A stretch of DNA of 20,000 nt. Source: Botryococcus braunii. Lineage: Eukaryota; Chlorophyta; Trebouxiophyceae. Each line of letters begins with the position of its first letter. The first letter of the stretch is position 1. The position numbers were made by a program, and so were the translations under genes. The notes under the pieces are model-generated. The model made no database searches and was not told where the DNA came from. It worked only from the letters and a program-made list of their open reading frames with translations. Where the stretch lies: NCBI GenBank assembly GCA_002005505.1, contig KV908618.1:1-20000 (forward strand), written 5' to 3'. Shown here piece by piece: positions 1 to 9,463 of this stretch.

Positions 1-34
1 TCGGACAACTTGAAAATTGCCGTGAACGCTCGAA

Positions 35-96
35 GTTGCCACGATGGCAACCCAAAAAAAATTTAACTGAAGTCGAAGTTGCCACCCGGTGGCAAC
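35..96. repeat. pair of short GTTGCCA inverted repeats
   Basis: Two perfect inverted repeats lie 43 bp apart. The first has arms GTTGCCA (35-41) and TGGCAAC (45-51) around a 3-base spacer. The second has arms GTTGCCAC (78-85) and GTGGCAAC (89-96) around CCG. Both follow the same lead-in, CGAAG, so the unit itself appears duplicated. Degenerate TTGCC/GGCAA words continue to about 300. No gene is evident in 1-300; the small frames here have no recognisable content. Confidence 0.6.
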
Positions 97-302
97 CTGA
101 AAATAAATATTGCCTGGAAAAGTCGCCGGCTTGGCAACTACCCTACGGCACTAATCGGACCACTGCTGGGAACTGCCAAGAGAGCCCTTAAAACGCCCCA
201 AGATCTGGACGTAGAAGAACCGTTGGGAGACCAGATTACATACCAAAAAACGTATGTTAACGTAGTAGAGACATACGCAAATTTGAAAGCTTAAAAATTG
301 CC

Positions 303-1527
<1,225 letters not shown>

Positions 1528-1584
1528 TTTTTGTGTCAGTCTCCGCGGCCGTACCTGTCCTGGCCATGTCCCAAGGCTGTTTTC

Positions 1585-1710
1585 ACCATCACCTTTTGAC
1601 TGTGCATATGGCCACTGGATATGGCTGTATGGCCAATGGATTTCGTGTACCCGAATGCAGGATTCATGGTGTGCTATAGGATACATGCTTCACTTTTTAC
1701 CTAAATTGAA
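1585..1710 (+). repeat. dispersed repeat, copy 1 (plus orientation)
   Basis: The stretch containing TGGATTTCGTGTACCCG followed by GGATTCATGGTGTGC matches, in reverse complement, three other places in the window: about 16968-17040, 17085-17205 and 18545-18640. Copy 1 begins right after the homopyrimidine tract, with about 60-100 bp between. Inside it the word ATGGCCA-TGGAT occurs twice (about 1609 and 1630). No transposase, RT or tRNA-like promoter is visible, so the class of the repeat is unknown. Confidence 0.6.
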
Positions 1711-2444
1711 ATTGGATGTCGACACGTGGATACTCGGGCATCGGGGGCCTGACACTGATATATTTCACCTTTCCTTTAACTAGCAGTAGCACTAGGTCCG
1801 CTGACCAGGAGCTCTGTCCGGTGCAGGTTTGGACCCCTTCAACTTTATGTCGCTCGTGTTGGTTAATGTACCGAGGAAACCTGTCTTTCCTGCCTGCCCT
1901 GGATGTTGGCCGTGGTCAACCTGTCTACCGAAGCCACAATTCACCTCCGAATAGCGCGCCTTTCCATATTATTTGTCATGCTATTCAGTTCCTTATTATC
2001 TTATGCAGCATGTATGTTCTCTCCGGTTACGAAGAACAAGATTGAGAGTCGTATGGGTTCTTTAGGGTTCGCCATGGGGAGGATCTGCCACTACATAGTC
2101 AACCAAACGAAACTCTGTCCCCAATATTTGCGGTGCATACGTCTTTCCTGTTTACTCTGTTTTGACCCTGTCGAACATAAGGGTTGTTGTGGTTCATACA
2201 TATTGCCAAAAGCTAGTTGACTGACACTTAAATTCGCATGAATGCATAAAGAGGGTGTTGCCAAGACACAAAAACACGTTATTGACTTGCATCCACGTAC
2301 ACGGGATTCTAGTTCAGATACTGATCACATCTGCAATCAGAATTCCCACCTAAACCTATAGAAAAAGTTACGATGTAGACCCCATGGGCGTGTTACAATA
2401 ACAGTTCTCACTATCTTAACAGTGTACTCACTTACATCCTAGAG
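1711..2444. other. no recognised gene; left flank of retroelement
   Basis: This is unique-looking sequence between the dispersed repeat and the retroelement target site. Two plus-strand frames of just over 100 codons (1716-2045, 1903-2220) overlap each other. They show no domain, no convincing start context and no splice-linked partner. I see nothing here that I can support as a gene. Confidence 0.5.
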
Positions 2445-2449
2445 TAAGC
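2445..2449. repeat. target-site duplication TAAGC (left)
   Basis: TAAGC directly abuts the left LTR end and is repeated at 8162-8166 just outside the right LTR. Five base pairs is the usual duplication length made by Ty1/copia integrases. The perfect pair fixes both element ends. Confidence 0.95.
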
Positions 2450-3143
2450 TGTGAAAGGTTATGCGCAATCGGCTTTCCCTGTACAAAGCAGACAGGTCGT
2501 CAATAGACGAAGTTACTCCAGCTACAGTCCGTACGACTGTCTGCTGAGTGTCACACACAACTGTTGGACAAGACTAGCATCTGGTAATGCCCAGCATCTT
2601 TCACAACCAGTTCCGTTACATCATTATCTTGTACACAAGCACCGATCAAGCAATCACTAGATAAGGCTCTAGACGGCTACGTTCAAGTACATGCCTATAC
2701 TCCCTGGAGTCACTGTCCCTTGTCTGTTTGAGTGACTACAGGGTACACTAAGCTTGTTCACTCTCACACTAGCAACAATGATACAACACACACTGCCGCA
2801 CCGTACCTGTACAAAGCAGACAGGTCGTCAATAGACGAAGTTACTCCAGCTACAGTCCGTACGACTGTCTGCTGAGTGTCACACACAACTGTTGGACAAG
2901 ACTAGCATCTGGTAATGCCCAGCATCTTTCACAACCAGTTGGTATTCACTCCGGTGGGGCAGCCTTAAGAGTTCATCCGACAAACGTGTGATCTAGATAG
3001 GATTGTACCTTATGTTCGAAAACGTCCAGAATCTGCCGTGTCTCAAGGTACCTTATGTTCTCAATGGACCCATATCCTAATAGTGCACACATGAAGATCA
3101 CTTAAAGCACAAGGCATTCAATAATAATGTTCAGAACTCAACA
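2450..3143 (-). repeat. 3' LTR, expanded form (694 bp)
   Basis: It aligns end to end with the 366-bp right LTR except for an extra 328 bp. A 135-bp segment occurs twice, identically, at 2478-2612 and 2806-2940, separated by 193 bp (2613-2805) that is absent from the other LTR. Outside this the two LTRs differ at only three positions (2461/7807, 2464/7810, 3024/8042). A 13-base word, GAACATAAGGTAC on the minus strand, occurs twice in each LTR (here 3005-3017 and 3048-3060). Confidence 0.93.
2613..2805. repeat. 193-bp LTR-specific insert with imperfect hairpin
   Basis: This segment sits between the two identical 135-bp repeats in the left LTR only. It contains an imperfect stem: CCCTGGAGTCACT (2702-2714) pairs with AGTGACTACAGGG (2731-2743), 12 of 13 positions, around a 16-base loop. 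No coding content is seen. Its origin cannot be told from this window. Confidence 0.7.
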
Positions 3144-3152
3144 CTTCCCCTT
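3144..3152 (-). other. polypurine tract
   Basis: Read on the minus strand, AAGGGGAAG lies immediately upstream of the 3' LTR start TGTTGAG. This is the expected position and composition for the RNase H-resistant primer of plus-strand DNA synthesis. Confidence 0.85.
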
Positions 3153-3163
3153 GCCTGCATGCT

Positions 3164-5041
3164 TTATGTGTATCTTCTCAAACCTAGTGAATCACGATGA
3201 CCAACAAACACGGGCTTGGCAAGTGGCTTGGTCATAATGTCAGCCACATTGCGAGCAGATTCGACATAGAGGATATCTACCTGCCCAAGTGCCATAGCTT
3301 CCCTAGCGTAGTGGAAGCTTACTGCAACGTGCTTTGTGAATTTGGAATACAGGGGGTTCCGTAAATTAGAAATGCATCCTTGGTTGTCACAGACAATTTT
3401 GACCCTCCAAGGTGCAGCCCCTATCTCTTCCAAGAAGCCCCTTAGCCAGCTGGCTTCCTTCACAATATGGCCAGCTGCCATAAACTCAGCTTGCACAGTT
3501 GAGGTAGCAACTGAGCTCTGCTTCTTGCTTCCCCAAACCACGGCACTACCATAGACTGATAGAACATAGCCAGTGGTGGAATACCTGTGGTCCAGGTCCC
3601 CAGCATGGTCGGCATCAACATAGCCTTCTAGCTCAGGGCCCTTTCCACCCAGAGTAAGAGCTAACTCTCTGGTATCTCTCAAGTACTTCAGCACTCGAAT
3701 GGCCTCATTCCAGTGTGAGGTAGTGGGTGTCATTCTATACCTTGACAACACTCCAACAGCCTGAGAAATGTCAGGCCGGGTCGTATTGGCTATGTATAGC
3801 AACGATCCAATTAACTCGCAGTATCGATGACCAGGTGGCAGAGGGGTACCAGCCCCATGTGACATACCATCTGAGGACTCGGGTCTGCTGCTAGCCACGA
3901 AGTCCTTGGACATGGGGGTATCAACCACACGCCCATCATCAGCAACGCCAAACTTCTCCACAAGAGCATCAATCTTGGGAGTGCAACTCATGGAAATAGT
4001 GCCCTGAACTCTATTGCGTAGGACCTGACACCCGAGGAAATCATTCACCTCTCCCAAATCATGGATGGTGAAATCCTTCTTCAATAACTCTTTTCCCCAC
4101 TCAATCTCTGCAACCACTCTGGCAACTATGAGAAGATCATCGACATAAACAAGAATAAACGACAGATTACCATCAGGGGCCCTCCTGATGTATACCCCAG
4201 CGTCGCTCTTGCACACACTATACCCCATCACGCTCAACTTGTCGCTCAAGGTCTTGTGCCAAGCCCGTGGGGCTTGTTTAAGACCGTAGAGTGCCTTCCT
4301 GAGCTTGCACACAACTCTCGTGTTGCCATTCTCAAATCCTGGTGGTTGGGTCACATAGACCTCTTCCTCCAACTCCCCATTGAGAAAAGCTGTCTTGATA
4401 TCCACTTGGTGGATCTCAAGATTTTGTGTGGCAGCCACTGCCAGCACAGCTCTCCTAGCACCATAGCTGCTGGTAGGTGCAAAAACCTCACCAACATCTA
4501 TACCAGGAATCTGTCTGCAACCCTGGGCAACCAATCTTGCTTTAAACCGAGTGACATTCCCATGTGCATCGTTTTTTGTAGAAAAAATCCAATGAACAGG
4601 GATAACTTTCTGCCCATGGGGTCTTTCCACATACTGCATAACCTCATGGGTGTCTAAAGACTCCATCTCCTCTTGCATTGCCTGCTGCCAAAACTCCCAC
4701 TGAGGTGAGCGCTGGGCTTTCCTCAAGTTTGAGGGCACGTGAACTTTTCCCAACCTGACAGAAGGTACACTCTGTACCTTATGCTGTGGTGCAGCAGGGC
4801 TGTCAGCCTTACTGGTGCTGTTCCCTTCTCTCTCTCTCTCCCTGGTTGCCAGAATAAGGTACATTATGTACCTTATGCTGGGAGTGGGCAGTACTGCCGG
4901 GATTATCTGATTCCTTCTCAAGTCTCCCTCTCTCTCCTTGACTACTGGACTCATGTGCAGCACCCTTACATTCTCGCACCTTCCGCAATGCAGAGGGGAG
5001 CAGCAGCTCTCTCTCTCTCCTGGACTGACACTTGGGCACAC
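3164..5041 (-). CDS. copia pol: reverse transcriptase and RNase H (frame intact, no own start)
   Basis: This 625-residue frame copies element RNA into DNA and degrades the RNA strand inside the virus-like particle. The RVT_2-type RT spans about residues 115-430: QVDIKTAFLNG carries the first catalytic Asp (about 214), LYGLKQAPRAW follows, and YVDD lies at 299-302. Ty1/copia RNase H follows, with acidic residues in YVDADHAGD (about 476), QAEF (519) and CDNQG (552), then TKHV and the terminal DIMTKPL. No stop or missing catalytic residue is seen in either domain. The frame opens on GTG, so it is the continuation of a polyprotein and not an independent ORF. Residues 1 to about 80 are an out-of-frame reading of the upstream linker; the true frame is entered near the GA tract at 4827-4840. 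The stop at 3164-3166 lies 20 bp before the 3' LTR. Confidence 0.93.
   Translation of the reverse strand: MCPSVSPGERESCCSPLHCGRCENVRVLHMSPVVKEREGDLRRNQIIPAVLPTPSIRYIMYLILATREREREGNSTSKADSPAAPQHKVQSVPSVRLGKVHVPSNLRKAQRSPQWEFWQQAMQEEMESLDTHEVMQYVERPHGQKVIPVHWIFSTKNDAHGNVTRFKARLVAQGCRQIPGIDVGEVFAPTSSYGARRAVLAVAATQNLEIHQVDIKTAFLNGELEEEVYVTQPPGFENGNTRVVCKLRKALYGLKQAPRAWHKTLSDKLSVMGYSVCKSDAGVYIRRAPDGNLSFILVYVDDLLIVARVVAEIEWGKELLKKDFTIHDLGEVNDFLGCQVLRNRVQGTISMSCTPKIDALVEKFGVADDGRVVDTPMSKDFVASSRPESSDGMSHGAGTPLPPGHRYCELIGSLLYIANTTRPDISQAVGVLSRYRMTPTTSHWNEAIRVLKYLRDTRELALTLGGKGPELEGYVDADHAGDLDHRYSTTGYVLSVYGSAVVWGSKKQSSVATSTVQAEFMAAGHIVKEASWLRGFLEEIGAAPWRVKIVCDNQGCISNLRNPLYSKFTKHVAVSFHYAREAMALGQVDILYVESARNVADIMTKPLAKPVFVGHRDSLGLRRYT
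4761..4880. repeat. linker direct repeat with 23-bp palindrome
   Basis: Two similar segments, 4761-4786 and 4852-4880, share GTACCTTATGCTG and lie about 94 bp apart in the low-complexity linker before RT. The second contains a perfect palindrome at 4854-4876: arms ATAAGGTACAT and ATGTACCTTAT around one T. On the minus strand both encode a similar peptide (HKVHNVP and HKVQSVP), but in different reading frames. This suggests a local duplication followed by a frame change. Confidence 0.7.
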
Positions 5042-5720
5042 TACCCAGACTTGCCTGAGCTGCGCCTACAATGTCAGCCTGCACACCATAAGCATGACTA
5101 GCCAGTGACTGGGATTGGGCACCAGCTTCCCCTACTGCTGGCATGTCTAACCCACTACTCTCATCTCTTACATCTGCACCGAACATAGCCTCGACTGTCT
5201 CAACCTGCCCCTGCATATCAGGGAGACCAACCATGGTTGGCTCACTCACAATTGCCTGACCTGGGTCAGGGGCATGCAATGGGATGTCAGAATGCTCTCT
5301 CCTAGCCACGCGCTGTACATAACGCTGCTCCCTTGTAAGGGTGGTCCCGGGAGGAAGGGGAATTTGTGACTTCCCCTGCATTCGCAACCCCTCTTGTACC
5401 TTCTGCATTTTTTCTACCTGGGATTGAGTTTCTACACCCCCCTTGGCCAGATTCTGCATATGCTCAAGCACCGACCACGAGTGCTGAGATGGTTCTGGGG
5501 TCCCAACAGTAGAATCCAGGCTGGTGGGGGTTCCTTGGTCATGTGCTGCTATGGTCCCGTCTCCAGACTGATCCCCAGCACAAAGTCCAGAGGTCCCAGG
5601 AGCCCCAGTGGAAAGCGTCTCCACTCCATGGTCATCCTCCTCATCCCAGAACGTGGGTGGAGCAGCAGAGGGAATTGCTTGAGGCGTTGCCAGATTCTCA
5701 CTGCCAAGGGGGGTGATATC
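4809..5720 (-). pseudogene. copia pol: integrase-RT linker, displaced frame
   Basis: This continues the integrase C-terminal tail in another frame. From the break near 5720 a stop-free frame runs to a stop at 4809-4811. It encodes a Ser/Pro/Gln-rich and acidic low-complexity segment (for example PPTFWDEEDD near 5660-5630), typical of the poorly conserved copia region between integrase and RT. Near its end come Arg/Glu runs encoded by GA repeats (about 5010, 4930 and 4835). Because both frames are open from about 5041 to 4809, the exact shift site is uncertain; the (TC)7 tract at 4827-4840 is the most likely place. As an isolated piece it has no enzymatic domain and begins without an ATG. Confidence 0.7.
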
Positions 5721-6196
5721 CTAGAATCATAGACAGACCCAGGCTGGACCTTTGATAGACCCACTCTCTCAGCCCCCCTTAAGTGCTCGATAAAGCTGAC
5801 GTCCCTACTCTCCTTCCACACTCCATTCCCCACGTACACACGATACGCTTTAGACTGGGGACAATAACCAGTAAACATCCCAGGGATGGTCTTGGGCCCA
5901 AAAACAGACCTTTGGCCACTGGGAATGTGCACATGGGCTACACAGCCAAACGTGCGCAGCACAGACACATCAGGTTTGACACCAAAGAATAATTCCATGG
6001 GGGTCAGGGACCTGCCTGAAGTAGGACCCACATTGTAGAGGAGGGTAGCTGTCTCAAGCGCCTCCTTCCAAAAGGAAGGGTCTGCTGCAGCATGGACCAA
6101 CAGAGTCCTTGTTCGCTCCTTCAGGGTCCTATTCATCCTCTCCGCCACCCCATTCTGCTGAGGCGTGTAGGGCGCTGAGGACTCCATCTTAGTGCC
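5721..6196 (-). pseudogene. copia integrase, C-terminal fragment
   Basis: Integrase would insert the cDNA into the host genome. Only the end of the rve core and the C-terminal region remain. The fragment opens at SAPYTPQQNGVAERMNR, whose Glu (codon about 6142-6140) is the third residue of the DDE triad. It continues with FGCVAHVHIP, GMFTGYCPQSKAYRVY and DVSFIEHL, all conserved in copia elements. The zinc-binding HHCC domain and the first two catalytic Asp residues are absent: immediately upstream, within about ten codons, the sequence becomes the end of gag in another frame. The fragment loses its frame near 5720 (after VYDS). By family comparison it cannot be catalytically active. Confidence 0.88.
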
Positions 6197-7409
6197 CAGA
6201 AGGAGGGGGTGGAGGTGGTAAATGCCACCCCGGAAACGTGTGTCGACTTGTTGGATAGTTATATGCTGAAGGTGGTCCAGGGCTGGAAGCGGATGAAGGC
6301 GGGCCACCCCGGCCAGATCCATGGTCCCACCAGGCTTGAGGAGACGACTGTGGGCCTCCCTGGCCCCAGTAAGCTGCAGGCCCAACGCTTGCCGCTTGCA
6401 TGTTTTGATGCAGAGCCTGCAGCTGCCTGAGCGGTCCGCAGTCAGTCATGAAGTGGCCCTTTGCCTTGCAGAAGTGGCATGTAAGCTCCTCTCTGGGCCT
6501 TCTTGCCCTGCCAGGTCCACGCCCCCTGCCACCAAAAGTAGTTGCAGAGGGGCCAGCGGGAGGCTGTTCGTTTGCTGGTAGTGCTGCTCCAACTCCCGGT
6601 GCTGCTCCCACTCCTGGTGCAGCTCCAGCGCTTGATGACGCTCTAGCTACCCCCCCAGAGGGACCAGCCACTGCTGCAGCTGCCATGGCCTGAGGTGTTC
6701 CCTCTGCAGGTGGGTCCTTGTAGCCACGGCTGGCTGCGGCGCGCAGGATTCTTTGAATCAGCTCCAATGGCGGCTTGTCGGTTGCCATAACCTCCAGGGA
6801 CTCGAGCCTCAGCACAGGAGGGAGGCCCTTCACCATCAGCTCCACAACATTGTGGTCCAAGAGGATGAACGCGTTGTTTCTGAGACTTGTAGCCAGATCC
6901 ATCATTCTGTAGAGGTAGACCTTGAGTGTCTCCCCTGTCTTAATGCCCTGCTCCATTTCCTTGTACCACTCAAGGTCGATGTCTTGGTTGCTCCCTCCAG
7001 TGTGACTGTTCTTCACCCACGTGATGAAGTCGAACGCTGCTTTGTGGCATGAGATCTGAGAATGCCAGATGACTGGAACTGACTGGATCAGCCACTGCTT
7101 GATGGCTGAGTTCTCCACCGACCCTGGCATTGGCCTCTCCAAAGCTGCTCTGACCCCCTTGGTGTTTGCGCACGCCTCCAAAGCTTCATACCAAAATTCA
7201 AAATTGCGCCCTCCATCATCAAGCATGACGGTCATCTTTGGATTAGAGGTATTGGGGATGTAGGCTGCCTTGTCAATCTCCACCTTTGGTTCTGCAGTGG
7301 CTGATTGTGTCCCGGTCATAGACTGCCCTGGAGTGGCCCCACTGACTTCTCCAGGTTGAGACATTGCTGTTTCACTGCTACTTTCCTTTTCTTTGCCCCT
7401 TTTTGTCAT
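6189..7409 (-). CDS. copia Gag (nucleocapsid-type, one CCHC zinc knuckle)
   Basis: Gag is the structural protein of the virus-like particle and packages element RNA. The frame has an ATG at 7409 and 406 residues. It starts with a polar, Ser/Thr-rich N-terminus. A copia Gag core follows at about residues 58-230 (NFEFWYEALEAC, LEWYKEMEQGIKTGETLKVYL). Next come an Ala/Gly/Pro-rich hinge with tandem GAAPGV units (about 262-276) and a basic GRGRGPGRARR patch. A single knuckle follows (C311, C314, H319, C324). The tail after it is Gly/Pro/Ser-rich and ends in a Pro run. In intact copia elements the frame normally continues into protease; here it stops at 6189, exactly where the integrase fragment begins in another frame. 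Loss of downstream sequence, not a natural gag stop, is the likely cause. Confidence 0.88.
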   Translation of the reverse strand: MTKRGKEKESSSETAMSQPGEVSGATPGQSMTGTQSATAEPKVEIDKAAYIPNTSNPKMTVMLDDGGRNFEFWYEALEACANTKGVRAALERPMPGSVENSAIKQWLIQSVPVIWHSQISCHKAAFDFITWVKNSHTGGSNQDIDLEWYKEMEQGIKTGETLKVYLYRMMDLATSLRNNAFILLDHNVVELMVKGLPPVLRLESLEVMATDKPPLELIQRILRAAASRGYKDPPAEGTPQAMAAAAVAGPSGGVARASSSAGAAPGVGAAPGVGAALPANEQPPAGPSATTFGGRGRGPGRARRPREELTCHFCKAKGHFMTDCGPLRQLQALHQNMQAASVGPAAYWGQGGPQSSPQAWWDHGSGRGGPPSSASSPGPPSAYNYPTSRHTFPGWHLPPPPPPSGH

Positions 7410-7781
7410 ACTATTGTCACTTCACCAGCCAAACTTATAAACTTCTGGAATGCAGCAATACCCTACAATTCCCTCCATGTCATGGAAATTTACCAGCCAG
7501 TCTTGCACAGTAGTAGCAGACATGTTCCCCTCAGAAGTTTGCGCCGGAGTCCGGCCCGACTCATTCAGTGCTTGTAGACAACGTCGATGAGTGATAAAGC
7601 ACAGCTAAAACTTCAATTATGAATTTCCCAGAAAGGTAAACTGTGAGTAAGATAATGGTCCTGGTACACTCGAGTTCCCTTGCGCCGCTGCGCCATGCTC
7701 GAGCTCCTTTGTTGACGCTTACGTCTGACCCATCCGTAGACGACCTTCACTCCTGCTTTTACTTGGCTCAGCTGGAAGGGC
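7410..7781 (-). other. untranslated leader of the retroelement
   Basis: About 370 bp lie between the primer-binding site and the Gag ATG. This region normally holds the packaging and dimerisation signals in LTR elements. I see no conserved motif that I can name and no credible gene. Short open frames here (for example 7613-7849 minus) run into the LTR and look accidental. Confidence 0.6.
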
Positions 7782-7795
7782 GTGGGCCCATAACC
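7782..7795 (-). other. primer-binding site for the 5' half of initiator tRNA-Met
   Basis: On the minus strand GGTTATGGGCCCAC starts directly at the LTR boundary. It is complementary to the anticodon stem-loop of eukaryotic initiator tRNA-Met (GTGGGCCCATAACC), not to the tRNA 3' end. Drosophila copia is known to be primed this way by a 5' tRNA half. The last matching base (C rather than G) agrees with plant-type initiator tRNA, a one-base hint only. Confidence 0.85.
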
Positions 7796-8161
7796 TGTGA
7801 AAGGTTGTGGGCAATCGGCTTTCCCTGTACAAAGCAGACAGGTCGTCAATAGACGAAGTTACTCCAGCTACAGTCCGTACGACTGTCTGCTGAGTGTCAC
7901 ACACAACTGTTGGACAAGACTAGCATCTGGTAATGCCCAGCATCTTTCACAACCAGTTGGTATTCACTCCGGTGGGGCAGCCTTAAGAGTTCATCCGACA
8001 AACGTGTGATCTAGATAGGATTGTACCTTATGTTCGAAAACATCCAGAATCTGCCGTGTCTCAAGGTACCTTATGTTCTCAATGGACCCATATCCTAATA
8101 GTGCACACATGAAGATCACTTAAAGCACAAGGCATTCAATAATAATGTTCAGAACTCAACA
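7796..8161 (-). repeat. 5' LTR, short form (366 bp)
   Basis: This is the upstream LTR of the minus-strand element, so it should carry the promoter. Ends are TG...CA, and it is flanked outside by TAAGC. It holds one copy of the 135-bp block that is doubled in the other LTR, and two GAACATAAGGTAC words (8023-8035, 8066-8078). I could not place a TATA box or R/U5 border with confidence. Confidence 0.95.
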
Positions 8162-8166
8162 TAAGC
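8162..8166. repeat. target-site duplication TAAGC (right)
   Basis: This is the exact partner of 2445-2449. The empty site can therefore be inferred as sequence up to 2449 joined to sequence from 8167. Confidence 0.95.
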
Positions 8167-9316
8167 ATTCCCCTGTTAGGGAATACCACCTTCACTTCTA
8201 TACCACGTCCCTGTTTACGTGTACATCCACAGGTTGCTGGGGATGCTGTGATCCATCCGGATGACGGGGTCGCCCACCACAAACCAGGAACTAATTGTCT
8301 GCACATTGGTCTGTCTGTGCTTTTCTTCAAGGGCTTGGTTATGCTGGGTGGAGGCCAAGGCACTTCGTGTATGTGTGGGGGCCACGGGGAGTGTTGGTGG
8401 TGCTTACATAATTTCGTCTCCGCGTGTGCCGGGTCATGCACACTTCAACTTTTCTAACAGTGGAAGTAGGGTGGGACTGGCGAGCGGATCCGTGCACGTG
8501 CCAAAGGGGGAGTAAAGGGCGGAGCGACTGTTGATTATTAGCTGCCTAGGGTACGGGGCGTATGTAGGCACGTGGGAAGGAAAAGGAAAGGAAAGAAAAT
8601 TTCTTGAAGTGGACGGGAGTCGGCGGATCATATGAGAAAGACGCACACACATGGAGGGAGTTACATAGGGCGTTCAAAGTGCAAGTGCACCATCAAAGCG
8701 GGCTTCGAACGTTCTTCGGAGTACTTGCGGTTTCTGTCCTAAAAAGGGGGCGATCCTATAGAGCGCCTTATAAAGTCTTCGTAAGATAACGTTTGCCGGG
8801 TATCCTGCTTGTCTAAACCGATGGTATCAGTCCACGGTTGCCGTAAGCCAGCCGTCGGCCGTAGTGCAAATGTTTCTAAACCGCCACAGCTGGGAAAAGA
8901 TGACGCCTAACTTACATGTGTCAGCCAGGCACGAATGTGCACTGGGGGCCGTGTGTATATCGGGTATGGGACTGTATTCAGGACTGTTGCGCTTATCAAA
9001 GACCCACACTTCAGACTTTTTTCTAAGCACCGGGTCGGTCTCCCGAAAGGCTGTTTCCGGGAGCTTCTGGAAACTCTTCTGGATACGGTGGATGTACTGG
9101 GGGCCCCAGAGCCTCGTCCGAGTCCTCGGGGGCGGCCTGCAACGTAGGGCCTAGATCTCCCCTTGGGTCTATCGCCGTGTGCCTGATTGGTTGCAACTCA
9201 CCCACGTGCATCGAACGTACTCCTCGTGGCCTTCGTCACTATGGGACCCTCGTGCAGAAGATCGGATCTACAAGGTCCGGGCCATTAGACCAGCCATTTT
9301 CTGTGAAGTCCAAGCT
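8167..9316. other. intergenic / upstream region of the six-exon gene
   Basis: No coding segment can be supported here. A TATAAA word lies at 8769-8774, about 550 bp before the proposed start codon. It could be a core promoter only if a long 5' UTR or 5' intron exists. A short GGAAA-type purine repeat lies at about 8577-8598. The open frames here are short and without recognisable content. Confidence 0.4.
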
Positions 9317-9463
9317 ATGGCAGAAAGGTTGTCCTCCAGAGGGGAGAGCTGTGTCGCAGCAAAAGATCCGTCGGACCTTCAGCCTTCCTCTGCAGCGCCG
9401 TCTATACTAGAATTGCTCACTCGCCAACGCACGCAAAATGAAGAAGGTGTCAGGTTCGTCCTC
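9317..9463 (+). CDS. exon 1 (start codon)
   Basis: ATG at 9317 opens 49 codons ending exactly at a consensus donor, CTC|GTAAGT (phase 0). The peptide starts MAERLSSRGESC and is rich in Ser, Ala and Pro before an amphipathic LELLTRQRTQ stretch, like a leader or disordered N-terminus. The frame has no stop from 9179 to 9871, so a longer single exon ending in Gly-Val repeats is possible. That extension would translate the GGGGGT array and is less likely. An alternative donor, CAG|GTTCGT, lies at 9453. Confidence 0.4.

Larger units (their letters stand above)
2450..8161 (-). mobile_element. Ty1/copia LTR retrotransposon, internally deleted
   Basis: A 5.7-kb element lies on the minus strand. It has LTRs with TG...CA ends (minus-strand start TGTTGAG, end TTTCACA), flanking TAAGC duplications, a primer site abutting the 5' LTR and a polypurine tract abutting the 3' LTR. 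Domain order is gag, integrase, reverse transcriptase, RNase H, with integrase before RT, which marks Ty1/copia (Pseudoviridae-type) rather than Ty3/gypsy. Protease and the N-terminal part of integrase are missing, and pol is split over two frames, so it cannot make its own full protein set. Three mismatches over 366 aligned LTR bases suggest a young insertion. It probably moved using proteins supplied by intact relatives, which is an inference. Confidence 0.95.

Noticed and set aside
2478..2940. A CRISPR or satellite array from the repeated 135-bp LTR block
   Set aside because: There are only two copies in one LTR and one in the other; it is LTR rearrangement, not an array.
4256..5101. Plus-strand frames of 120-133 codons inside the retroelement
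   Set aside because: They are antisense shadows of the RT and linker coding strand, with no motifs.
7781..7800. A tRNA-Met gene, because the plus strand reads like an initiator anticodon arm
   Set aside because: No acceptor, D or T arms surround it, and its position exactly at the LTR border explains it as a primer-binding site.
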